NCBI RefSeq assembly: GCF_003024515.2
Contig: NZ_PYIX02000020.1
Location: forward strand, 1-64,000
Reading direction: 5' to 3'
From: Acinetobacter sichuanensis
Lineage (GTDB): Bacteria; Pseudomonadota; Gammaproteobacteria; Pseudomonadales; Moraxellaceae
Length of the DNA: 64,000 nucleotides
This document shows, piece by piece, positions 8,337-16,310 of this stretch (its first letter is position 1; every line of letters begins with the position of its first letter). Both the position numbers and the translations under genes were made by a program. The notes below the pieces were generated by a model, which worked only from the letters and a program-made list of their open reading frames with translations, was not told the DNA's origin and searched no databases.

Positions 8337-8339
8337 TGA

Positions 8340-8897
8340 CTAAGCTCTTTCTAAATGCAAATGATGAGATTCAAACCATTGATTAATATTTAAAATAATA
8401 GAATTAGCCTCATCTTCAGAGAGATTAATACCAAAGGAGTGTTTTAGGTTATATTTGGCTCTAAAGTGAATATTACCTTTACTTGGGCTTGGTAGATTTA
8501 CGCCACGCCAAGGATTTTCCCAAGCTTGATAATGTAATTTTTTAAAGTCTATTAAGTTAATTTTATATTCTGAGCTTTGATTAAATGGTAAATGTTTTTT
8601 AAAAATTAAATAATCTGAATTAAAAATGAGTTCTTCATGTGTGTTTTTGAGCCAAGCAATAAAATAAAAGTTGAGTCCAATTATTAATGTTGAAACTAAT
8701 AACCATAATATGAGTGGAATTTGCTCATTAAAATGATGAGGTTGTAATTGTGTAGAAGTAATAGCAACACTGATAAAAAACCAAAAAATCATAAATAAGC
8801 GTATAAATAAAATGGAAGATTTAAAGCGACTACCATTCATATAAATATTAATGCTCAACTGGGTATTCGATTTTTGTATGGAAACTTGGTTATTCAT
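8340..8897 (-). CDS. Two-helix membrane protein, tandem paralogue A
   Basis: A 185-residue protein with two membrane helices near residues 29-50 and 60-80. The soluble C-terminal domain contains NPWRGVNLPSPSKGNIHFRAK and then SFGINLSEDEA. It is the first gene of a two-gene unit with its paralogue downstream, where the equivalent text is VQPTANLNLPKLEDGQILI and YFGINLTDAEV. The conserved FGINL-(S/T)-(E/D) block near the C terminus is the best handle for homology searches. I recognise no named family and propose no function. Confidence 0.6.
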   Translation of the reverse strand: MNNQVSIQKSNTQLSINIYMNGSRFKSSILFIRLFMIFWFFISVAITSTQLQPHHFNEQIPLILWLLVSTLIIGLNFYFIAWLKNTHEELIFNSDYLIFKKHLPFNQSSEYKINLIDFKKLHYQAWENPWRGVNLPSPSKGNIHFRAKYNLKHSFGINLSEDEANSIILNINQWFESHHLHLERA

Positions 8898-9000
8898 GAA
8901 AATTTAAATAGCTTAAGCTTATTAATATTAAAAAATTAATTGTATAAAACTAACATAATATATAAGTAAGATACAGATTTTATTTTAATAATAAAGTATT

Positions 9001-9032
9001 TATAAAAAAACCAGTACTTAAAGTACTGGTTT
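9001..9032 (-). terminator. Terminator of the metQNI operon
   Basis: AAACCAGTACTT (9008-9019) and AAGTACTGGTTT (9021-9032) form a 12-bp perfect stem with a minimal loop. On the minus strand a run of seven T follows, 26 bp after the metI stop. Confidence 0.85.
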
Positions 9033-9057
9033 AAAAGGAAATTTAAAAAATAAGTGA

Positions 9058-9753
9058 TTATCTCAGTTTAGAAAGCCAATCTCCTAAACTTTGTACAAGT
9101 TGTACTAAAATTAATAATACAATCACAGTTAAAATAACCACGCTAGTATCAAAACGTTGATAACCATAAGAAATTGCTAAATCGCCAATGCCGCCTGCAC
9201 CCACGGCACCTGCCATTGCTGTTGCACCAATTAAACTAATGGTTGCTGTTGTTAAATTTAAAATTAAAGAACTTCGTGCTTCAGGAATAATAAATTTAAA
9301 AATAATTTGCCAAGGAGAAGCGCCCATTGCTTGAGCAGATTCAACAATTCCTTCATTAACTTCTAAAAGTGAAGTTTCAATTAAACGACCAATATAAGGA
9401 CCAACATAAATAGTCAGTGGCACGATTGCTGCCCAAGTACCGATCGATGTACCGACGATCATTTTGGTCAGAGGAATAACAGCAATTAATAAAATAATAA
9501 AAGGCAGGGAGCGCAAAGCATTTACTAGTGGATTAAGCACATGATAAATCACTTTATTGGGTAAAATTCCATTAGGACGTGTTAACAATAAAATGATCGC
9601 TTGAATGAAGCCCCAAATACCTCCAAATAGCATGGCAAAAAAGACCATATGCATAGTTTCTTGCATTGCTGTAACAAACTGGTCTATAGATAATGAGCTC
9701 TGCCAATAGGGAGCAGTGATTTCAGTTAACCATTGAACAATGAAATCTCTCAT
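9058..9753 (-). CDS. metI: Methionine ABC transporter permease MetI
   Basis: A 231-residue inner-membrane permease with about five to six helices. The EAA loop contacting the ATPase is visible as SAQAMGASPWQIIFKFIIPE (residues ~146-165). Length and pattern match MetI, the membrane partner of MetN in D-/L-methionine import. Its ATG overlaps the metN stop by four bases (ATGA), implying translational coupling. A strong terminator follows the stop codon. The assignment is supported by the complete metQ-N-I set. Confidence 0.92.
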   Translation of the reverse strand: MRDFIVQWLTEITAPYWQSSLSIDQFVTAMQETMHMVFFAMLFGGIWGFIQAIILLLTRPNGILPNKVIYHVLNPLVNALRSLPFIILLIAVIPLTKMIVGTSIGTWAAIVPLTIYVGPYIGRLIETSLLEVNEGIVESAQAMGASPWQIIFKFIIPEARSSLILNLTTATISLIGATAMAGAVGAGGIGDLAISYGYQRFDTSVVILTVIVLLILVQLVQSLGDWLSKLR

Positions 9754-10775
9754 TCTGCTACTCCTGCTTGAGATACTTTAACACCTTGTAAAGCAAGGAA
9801 TTGAACAGCTTGTTGAATGACAATTGGATCACCCAATAACTGTACAAACATTTGCCCAATAACTGATCCATTAATTTCAGTCATATTGGCAAATAAAATA
9901 TTAAGACTAATATCAAATTGTTGAATTAGTTTTTGAATCACGGTTTCTTGTGCAGAAGTGCCCAAAAATTGCAGATTATAAATACTGTTATGATTTTTAT
10001 TTTCAAGATTATTCAAAATATTGACAGGTAATTGTTGCTGTAAAACAGTTTGAATAAAATTGCGAGTGGTTGGCTGTTTGGGACGGCTAAAAATATCAAT
10101 TGTTGAGCCAGTTTCAATCACTTTACCATACTCCATGACGGCGACATAATCACAAATAGACTCGATAACATCCATTTCATGTGTCACCATAACTATGGTA
10201 ATACCTTGTTCTTTATTAATTTTTTTCAATAAAGATAAAACAGATTTGGTTGTTTGTGGGTCTAAAGCTGAAGTTGCCTCATCACAAAGTAAAATTTTTG
10301 GATGATTGGCAAGCGCACGAGCAATACCGACACGCTGTTTTTGCCCACCTGAAAGTTCATCAGGAAAAGCATCACGTTTATGTTTTAAATCAATAAAATC
10401 GAGTAATTCATTGAGACGTTTTTCACGTTCATTTTTAGAAAAACCTAAAAGCTTCATAGGCATTTCAATATTGGCAGCAACCGTTTTGGTTTCAAGTAAA
10501 TTAAAATGCTGGAAAATCATACCAATATTTGCACGTTCTTGACGCAAAGCACGTGCATCTAGAGCTGTATAGTCTTTTTGATTGATAATGACTTGACCTT
10601 GCGTTGGGCGCTCCAAAAGGTTAATCATACGAATTAAGGTACTTTTTCCTGCACCACTATAGCCAATAATGCCAAAAATACTGCCATTAGGGATTTGTAA
10701 ATTGATATCATCTAATGCACGTACAGTTTGACCTTTAAGTACATAGTGTTTAGAAATATTTTTAAATTCAATCAT
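9750..10775 (-). CDS. metN: Methionine ABC transporter ATP-binding protein MetN
   Basis: A 341-residue ATPase. Walker A is GYSGAGKST (residues 38-46), the signature LSGGQKQRVGIARAL is at about 141-155, and Walker B is ILLCDEATSALD. The last ~75 residues form the NIL regulatory domain that binds methionine and causes transinhibition in MetN. It powers methionine uptake with MetI and MetQ. A strong hairpin lies between metQ and this gene, so its transcription may be lower than that of metQ. Confidence 0.95.
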   Translation of the reverse strand: MIEFKNISKHYVLKGQTVRALDDINLQIPNGSIFGIIGYSGAGKSTLIRMINLLERPTQGQVIINQKDYTALDARALRQERANIGMIFQHFNLLETKTVAANIEMPMKLLGFSKNEREKRLNELLDFIDLKHKRDAFPDELSGGQKQRVGIARALANHPKILLCDEATSALDPQTTKSVLSLLKKINKEQGITIVMVTHEMDVIESICDYVAVMEYGKVIETGSTIDIFSRPKQPTTRNFIQTVLQQQLPVNILNNLENKNHNSIYNLQFLGTSAQETVIQKLIQQFDISLNILFANMTEINGSVIGQMFVQLLGDPIVIQQAVQFLALQGVKVSQAGVAE

Positions 10776-10801
10776 GTTGTCAAAAACTATACAAAAAATG
10801 A

Positions 10802-10830
10802 AAAACAGGCAAAATCATTTTGCCTGTTTT
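10802..10830 (-). terminator. Hairpin between metQ and metN
   Basis: AAAACAGGCAAAAT (10802-10815) and ATTTTGCCTGTTTT (10817-10830) form a perfect 14-bp inverted repeat. Read on the minus strand, the right arm runs into a T-rich tract. It sits 20 bp after the metQ stop and 27 bp before metN, so it may act as a partial terminator or as a 3' protector of the metQ message. Confidence 0.75.
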
Positions 10831-10849
10831 ATGGAAAGCAGAATAGGGG

Positions 10850-11728
10850 TTATTTGTTTTCTGTAAGATAAGTTACAGGTTTATTTACATCAATTTTAGT
10901 ACCACCAAAATGCTCTTGGACATATTTTCCTACTGCAGCAACATGGTAAAGTTCACCTACTTTTTTCAAGAGAGGATCATCTTTACGTGATTCTGCTACA
11001 GCAAGAATATTCACGTTCATTTTTGTGCTTTGATCAATCGGTTCATAATAAATTGAATCTTTTAATACATTCAATCCACCTTCCATTGCTAAAGTATTGC
11101 CTAAAACAATTGCATCAACTTCGTCTTTAGCACGTACTGCTGTTGCCATTTGGATCGGCTTAATGACAATTTTTTTACTATTTTCAACAATATCAGCAGG
11201 TGTGCCTTTAACACTGTCAAAACCTGATTTTAATTTAACTAAACCTGCTGATTGTAAGAGTAATAAGGCACGAGATTCATTAGCCCCATCATTTGGAATT
11301 GCAATAGTTGCACCTTGAGCAAAGTCTTCAACTTTTTTTACTTTACTTGAGTAGATGCCCATAGGTTCTAAATATGTAGTTGAAATCGGTGCAATTTTAT
11401 CTTTATTAGATTCATTAAATGCAACTAAATAAGCATAAGATTGAAAGGCATTGATATCAATTTCTTTATTGGCAACGGCTGTATTCATTGACACATAATC
11501 AGTGAAATTTTTAACCTCAAGTTTGATTCCTGCTTGTTTAGTTTCAGGCAATGTTGCGATATAACGCCAAATATCAGCATCTGAACCTGTGGATGCCATA
11601 ACAACAGTTTGTTCTTTCCCTGAGTCGCTTGGAGCTGCTTCTGTTTTTGGTGCCTCTTGTTTACCACATGCTGCTAGAGAAAGGACAGATGCACTGAGTA
11701 AAACGCCAAACAATTTGTTCATGTTCAA
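10850..11728 (-). CDS. metQ: Methionine-binding lipoprotein MetQ
   Basis: A 292-residue NlpA/MetQ-family substrate-binding protein. The N terminus is a lipoprotein signal with lipobox LSLAAC (Cys21), so the mature protein is membrane-anchored in the periplasm. The body matches MetQ, for example GATIAIPNDGANESRALLLL and the C-terminal FGGTKIDVNKPVTYL. It is the first gene of the unit, ahead of metN and metI. That order plus the intervening hairpin would give excess binding protein over transporter core. Methionine is the expected ligand. Confidence 0.93.
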   Translation of the reverse strand: MNMNKLFGVLLSASVLSLAACGKQEAPKTEAAPSDSGKEQTVVMASTGSDADIWRYIATLPETKQAGIKLEVKNFTDYVSMNTAVANKEIDINAFQSYAYLVAFNESNKDKIAPISTTYLEPMGIYSSKVKKVEDFAQGATIAIPNDGANESRALLLLQSAGLVKLKSGFDSVKGTPADIVENSKKIVIKPIQMATAVRAKDEVDAIVLGNTLAMEGGLNVLKDSIYYEPIDQSTKMNVNILAVAESRKDDPLLKKVGELYHVAAVGKYVQEHFGGTKIDVNKPVTYLTENK

Positions 11729-12261
11729 ATCCTGAGTAATAAAATGTATTTAAATCACTACACTTTTAAATTAAAATTTTCAAGTACCCAATACAGCTTA
11801 AAACAAATTTTCGTCTTCTCTAAGGTTTTGATATGACAAACAAAAAATTTTAAATTTGCAATTGGTTCTAGCAATTTACGATGTAAATTTAAGCTTTAAT
11901 GACCCAAGCATAAAACATAAATTACATAATATTCACTAAATTTTTATTTATCATACCAATAAATTTAACTTATACATAGTCACTCACGATAAACAAAGTT
12001 CTTAGGAAAAATCCTTATAAAATAATCAATTGTCTAAAAAAACAAATAAAACAAAAACTTTAGTTGAATAGAGTAGAGGATTAGATTACTTTTTGTTCTT
12101 ATTCTTTAATATAAGATATTATGAAAATTATATGATAAAAGTTCATAAGTGTTCTAAAAGCTATCTTTTTAAAAAGAGTAATATATGTTTGAAGTTTTTA
12201 GTAATAATGAAAAAAATATAGAATATTTATATCATGAATTTGACATAAAGAGATGACAAGA
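11729..12261. other. Gene-free AT-rich stretch upstream of metQ
   Basis: This should hold the metQ promoter on the minus strand. No SAM riboswitch-like stem arrangement and no MetR or MetJ box stands out by eye. Near the right end, a plus-strand frame of 23 codons (12185-12256) starts with ATG and a weak AAAGAG site. It has no recognisable product and may be chance. Confidence 0.4.
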
Positions 12262-14067
12262 TTATTGCTGAATGAGAAAGTCACAACTCAACTTGAAATA
12301 TCGCCATTCTTGTTTACATTTTTTTCTAAAGAGTTGATAAATTTTTTCCATAAAGGATTCATTTTTCATCAGTGCAACGGGTAAATGATAGATATTGTCG
12401 AAATCTTGTTGTATGGCGAGTAGAGAAATGCGAGCATCTTCACGTAAAAACAAAGGTAAATCAGGATAAATTTCTAAATGTTGCATTTTATACAACACCC
12501 ACTCTAAGTTTGCATAACTTGAATCAATTGTAAGCTGTTCTACAACAGATTTTGCGGAGTGATTCAGACAGTAGTTTTTAATCTCATGGTCTTGTTGTAT
12601 TTTTTTAGGCAAATATTGCCAAATATCGGGATCCTTTTGAATAGCTTGAAAAATTTTAGCTTGGTTAGTGAGGTATTTTTTTGGCATAAATTCAATTATT
12701 CGAGGTAATTGAGTGTAGATATATTCACATATTTCTAAGTTTTTTTGATATTTTAAAGCTAAGTTTTTATAAATATTTGGATTTCCTTTTAAAGCAGCCC
12801 AAATGATTTCTTTATTATTCTGAAACTGATCTGGCAGAGCACTAAACATATCAGGACACTGTTTGACCGCAATGAAAGCCAAGTTTTTATCTTGCTTATA
12901 CTGTTCTTCTAAGTCTAAATAGATATTACCATCACTTTTTAAAGCTATTTCAAGCAATGTTCTTGTTTTAAATTGTGTGGGAATTTGAGTGAAAAGAGCA
13001 CCTTTATTCTGTAAGGCAATTTTTAAATATTTGGGATAATGCTGGAGTTCAGGATGAAGAGTGCTAAGAATAGAAGGGCACTTATAAAGTGCAGTTCGGA
13101 TAATAAGATCATTACACTGAAATTTTTGATCTAAAAAATAGAAATACTTAGGACTAATTTCAACTAATTTTCTTGCAATTTCATTGTTCATTTTGCCTTG
13201 ATAGTTGCTTATAGAACTAATGCCTAATTTTGCAGCTTTATATAGGTTTTTAGTCGTATGAAATTTTTGTGGCGCATAGAAAATAAAATCCCCTTTTTCT
13301 TGTAACTTTTCAAGAAAGATCATACGACGATTTGCATCAATATGCTTTGCTGGCATTTCAAGTTTTACATTGAAAGCTAGACGAATATATTTATTTTTAC
13401 AGCGAAATTTCTTCGGTAAAAATTGAAAAATATCTGAATTTTTGGCTAAAACTTTTTTGATAAATTTGGGAGATTTCTGAAATTTTTGAGGTATCTTTGT
13501 AAAATTTTTAGCATTGAATAAAACATAAAGCTGACAAAATATTTCATTATTGAATAATTGTGTTTGCTCACTAAAATCTAAAGGAAATGTACCTAACATT
13601 GTTGCAAAAGCTACATAAGGGTTAGCCTGTTGTTTTGGATTAAGATGTTCATAATTATATGAGTAATAAGTATTAAAAAAATATGCACTTGTATTGTTAA
13701 ATGCAAATTGTGGTGAAAAAAAGTCAAGATTATGTCCCGAGTAAGCAATTGCAAGAGCAATGTCATGATCTAAGTATCTAAATTTTCTAGGAATGCTAAA
13801 AAAGCTCGTTTTGCCTAATAAACTATGACAAAAAGTATAACCTTTATATGCTTTTAAATATTGAGGCGTGGCATAAAGAGAAGCACAATTAAAAACAAAA
13901 TTTTCATCTTGTTTAAATTTTTTATCAACATAGACAAAAAAGTCACCTGTACTTTCTTGTGCGCATTGTTCAATAAAGGCTTTATTGTCTTTTAGATGTT
14001 TGGGGGCGTTAAGAAAGTGGTCAGGTTCATTTAGTAAACGAGAAAAATTAAATTGATGATCAAACAT
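12262..14067 (-). CDS. DUF4116-like repeat protein
   Basis: A 601-residue protein built of degenerate ~23-50-residue repeats of the type (Y/F)K.DK.(L/I)...A(V/L)K..P.(I/M)(F/Y)..LP..(F/Y)Q. Examples include QYKQDKNLAFIAVKQCPDMF, QFQNNKEIIWAALKGNPNIY and KIQQDHEIKNYCL. That pattern resembles DUF4116 domains, found in many copies in Legionella, Acinetobacter and other bacteria. There is no signal peptide or membrane segment, so it is probably a soluble helical repeat protein. No enzymatic motif is visible and function is unknown. It is a single-gene unit divergent from ahpF. Confidence 0.65.
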   Translation of the reverse strand: MFDHQFNFSRLLNEPDHFLNAPKHLKDNKAFIEQCAQESTGDFFVYVDKKFKQDENFVFNCASLYATPQYLKAYKGYTFCHSLLGKTSFFSIPRKFRYLDHDIALAIAYSGHNLDFFSPQFAFNNTSAYFFNTYYSYNYEHLNPKQQANPYVAFATMLGTFPLDFSEQTQLFNNEIFCQLYVLFNAKNFTKIPQKFQKSPKFIKKVLAKNSDIFQFLPKKFRCKNKYIRLAFNVKLEMPAKHIDANRRMIFLEKLQEKGDFIFYAPQKFHTTKNLYKAAKLGISSISNYQGKMNNEIARKLVEISPKYFYFLDQKFQCNDLIIRTALYKCPSILSTLHPELQHYPKYLKIALQNKGALFTQIPTQFKTRTLLEIALKSDGNIYLDLEEQYKQDKNLAFIAVKQCPDMFSALPDQFQNNKEIIWAALKGNPNIYKNLALKYQKNLEICEYIYTQLPRIIEFMPKKYLTNQAKIFQAIQKDPDIWQYLPKKIQQDHEIKNYCLNHSAKSVVEQLTIDSSYANLEWVLYKMQHLEIYPDLPLFLREDARISLLAIQQDFDNIYHLPVALMKNESFMEKIYQLFRKKCKQEWRYFKLSCDFLIQQ

Positions 14068-14225
14068 ATAATGGTTGAAATTTATTATTAGTTCATCATT
14101 ATGCCTGATTTAAATTTGTATCTAAAAAAACGATCATTAAAATAAAAACAAACTGTTTTACCTATGTTTAAAATTATCTTACTATAAGCTCAATGAATAA
14201 ATTTACTCCCTTGGAGATTGTTAGC

Positions 14226-15791
14226 ATGTTAGATACAAATACTTCTGCTCAATTAAAAACACTTTTAGAACGCCTTGAAAGCCCGATTGAAATTGTCGCT
14301 TCTTTAAATGATTCTGATAAATCTGACAAAATCAAAGAACTTGTGACTGAAGTTGCTGCTCTTTCAGATCAAGTGACTGCTCGTTTTGATGGTCAAAATG
14401 ACCGTAAACCAAGCTTTGGAATCGCAAAAGTCGGTGAGCAACCACGTGTATTCTTCGCTGGCTTACCTATGGGGCATGAGTTCACTTCATTGATTCTTGC
14501 ACTTTTACAAGTTTCTGGTTATGCACCAAAAGTTTCTGATGAAGTTTTGGCACAAATTAAAAGTTTAAATTTAACTGCAAACTTTGATGTATTTGTGTCT
14601 CTAAGCTGTCACAACTGTCCAGATGTGGTTCAAGCATTAAACTTGATTGCGATTAATAATCCAAATACCACTGCAACCATGATTGACGGTGCATTCTTCC
14701 AAGATGAAGTTGAAGAACGCAAAATCTTAGCTGTACCTATGGTGTTCCAGAATGGTGAACATATCGGTCAGGGTCGTATGACTTTGGAAGAAATTGTTGC
14801 CAAACTAGATACAGGATCGGCAGCTAAAGATGCTGAAAAACTCAATGCCAAAGATGCTTTTGATGTATTGGTGATTGGTGGTGGACCTGCCGGTGCAACT
14901 TCTGCGGTCTATGCTGCACGTAAAGGCATTCGTACTGGGATTGTTTCTGAACGCTTTGGTGGTCAGGTTATGGATACCATGGACATTGAAAACTTTATTT
15001 CAGTGCAAAAAACCCAGGGTCCCAAGTTCGGTGCAGATATGGAAGCGCATGTACGTGAGTACGGTGTGGATATCATGAACTTACAAAAAGTTAAAAACAT
15101 TGTAGGTGCTGATCAAACAAGCAATGGTTTGGTTGAAATTGAACTTGAAAATGGCGCAAAACTTGAATCGAAAACCGTAATCCTGTCTACAGGTGCACGC
15201 TGGAGAGAGATGAATGTGCCGGGTGAGAAAGAGTATAAAACACGTGGTGTTGCATACTGCCCGCACTGTGATGGTCCATTGTTCAAAGGTAAACGTGTTG
15301 CTGTGATTGGCGGAGGTAACTCAGGAATCGAAGCGGCGATTGATCTTGCAGGTATTGTAGAGCATGTAACTGTGGTTGAGTTTGATACCAAACTGCGTGC
15401 TGATCAGGTGTTACAAGACAAATTAAACAGTTTGCCAAATACCACCGTGATCATGAATGCGCTTTCAACTGAAGTGATCGGTGATGGTTCACAAGTGACT
15501 GCTTTGAAATATAAAGATCGTGCGACGGATGAAGAGCACATTGTTGAACTTGCAGGAATCTTTGTACAGATTGGCTTATTGCCAAATACAGATTTCCTGA
15601 AAGAAACAGCAGTGGAACTTTCCAGCCGTAACGAAATTGTAGTCAATGACCGCAACGAAACCAATGTCAAAGGTGTATTTGCTGCGGGTGACTGTACCAC
15701 TGTACCATATAAGCAAATCATCATTGCTGCGGGTGAAGGTGCCAAAGCCTCGTTATCTGCCTTTGATTATATTATTCGTTCTGGGCAGTAA
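14226..15791 (+). CDS. ahpF: Alkyl hydroperoxide reductase subunit F
   Basis: The flavoprotein that reduces AhpC with NADH. The start is set at ATG 14226 ([11 protein letters not shown]), preceded by GGAG at a 9-bp spacing. This gives 521 residues, the usual AhpF length; an in-frame ATG 11 codons earlier lacks a ribosome site. The N-terminal double thioredoxin-fold has CHNC near residues 128-131. The FAD motif GGGPAG, the redox pair CPHC (~344) and the NAD motif GGGNSG follow in normal order. ahpC is not adjacent. An OxyR-type promoter would be expected upstream but I cannot identify one with confidence. Confidence 0.95.
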   Translation: MLDTNTSAQLKTLLERLESPIEIVASLNDSDKSDKIKELVTEVAALSDQVTARFDGQNDRKPSFGIAKVGEQPRVFFAGLPMGHEFTSLILALLQVSGYAPKVSDEVLAQIKSLNLTANFDVFVSLSCHNCPDVVQALNLIAINNPNTTATMIDGAFFQDEVEERKILAVPMVFQNGEHIGQGRMTLEEIVAKLDTGSAAKDAEKLNAKDAFDVLVIGGGPAGATSAVYAARKGIRTGIVSERFGGQVMDTMDIENFISVQKTQGPKFGADMEAHVREYGVDIMNLQKVKNIVGADQTSNGLVEIELENGAKLESKTVILSTGARWREMNVPGEKEYKTRGVAYCPHCDGPLFKGKRVAVIGGGNSGIEAAIDLAGIVEHVTVVEFDTKLRADQVLQDKLNSLPNTTVIMNALSTEVIGDGSQVTALKYKDRATDEEHIVELAGIFVQIGLLPNTDFLKETAVELSSRNEIVVNDRNETNVKGVFAAGDCTTVPYKQIIIAAGEGAKASLSAFDYIIRSGQ

Positions 15792-15800
15792 TTGGAAAAG

Positions 15801-15832
15801 CAGCCAAAGTTAGTATTTATAGACTTTGGCTG
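15801..15832. repeat. Inverted repeat 3' of ahpF
   Basis: CAGCCAAAGT (15801-15810) and ACTTTGGCTG (15823-15832) form a 10-bp perfect stem with a 12-nt loop. No T tract follows. It is the first of three hairpins between ahpF and the ferredoxin gene. Confidence 0.6.
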
Positions 15833-15856
15833 ATCAGACTTAGATTTCCTCTTGAT

Positions 15857-15892
15857 AGGAATTGAGTACCTAACAGCTCAATTCCTTTTTTT
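15857..15892 (+). terminator. Intrinsic terminator of ahpF
   Basis: GGAATTGAG (15858-15866) pairs with CTCAATTCC (15877-15885) around a 10-nt loop, followed by seven T. This is a clear rho-independent terminator. Confidence 0.85.
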
Positions 15893-15924
15893 ATGTCGAA
15901 TAAAATTTAGATTTTAAATAAATT

Positions 15925-15969
15925 GAAAGCCACATGTTCCCCAAATTTCCCCAATAACATGTGGCTTTC
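15925..15969. repeat. 14-bp perfect inverted repeat
   Basis: GAAAGCCACATGTT (15925-15938) and AACATGTGGCTTTC (15956-15969) are exact reverse complements around a C/A/T-rich loop with two CCCC runs. No T tract follows on the plus strand. It may form an RNA hairpin at the 3' end of the convergent ferredoxin transcript. Confidence 0.6.
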
Positions 15970-16053
15970 GTTTCCCCTACAATTTTTTTGTTTTTAACTT
16001 AATGAAATTGCTATTCACAATTTCTTTATTATTTGTGGTTGTTTTTTATTCTT

Positions 16054-16308
16054 TTATTTATTCCATAAATTAAGACCATGAAACTTTTCTAAGAGTTGTG
16101 CCTGTGTTTCACGATATTCTGGATGTGGTTTTATGCATTCAATGGGGCAAACTGCAATACATGTTTGATGCTCATAGAAACCGACGCATTCTGTACAACG
16201 CTCAACATCAATTTCATAAATTTTTTCACCTTCAAAAATCGCTTGATTAGGACATTCTGGTACACACATGTCACAATTGGTACATTCATCAGTAATACAT
16301 AAAGCCAT
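16054..16308 (-). CDS. yfhL: YfhL-like 2[4Fe-4S] ferredoxin
   Basis: An 84-residue ferredoxin with two cluster motifs: Cys9/12/15/19 and Cys38/41/50/54, the second with the widened C-X8-C spacing of YfhL/Alvin-type ferredoxins. It carries electrons in the cytoplasm. The start lies 2 bp after the stop of the U32-family tRNA-modification gene on the same strand, so the two are almost certainly co-expressed. This suggests it is the electron donor for, or helps maintain, that Fe-S protein. The ferredoxin family is clear; the partnership is inferred from context. Confidence 0.88.
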   Translation of the reverse strand: MALCITDECTNCDMCVPECPNQAIFEGEKIYEIDVERCTECVGFYEHQTCIAVCPIECIKPHPEYRETQAQLLEKFHGLNLWNK

Positions 16309-16310
16309 AA

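Noticed and set aside
11729-11960. SAM riboswitch upstream of metQ
   Set aside because: No conserved SAM-I or SAM-II core or terminator arrangement could be found by eye.
12185-12256. 23-codon plus-strand ORF before the DUF4116-like gene
   Set aside because: Very short, with a weak ribosome site and no recognisable product; kept only as a note.
14875-15745. Several open frames inside ahpF on both strands
   Set aside because: They lie wholly within a strongly conserved gene and have no recognisable product.
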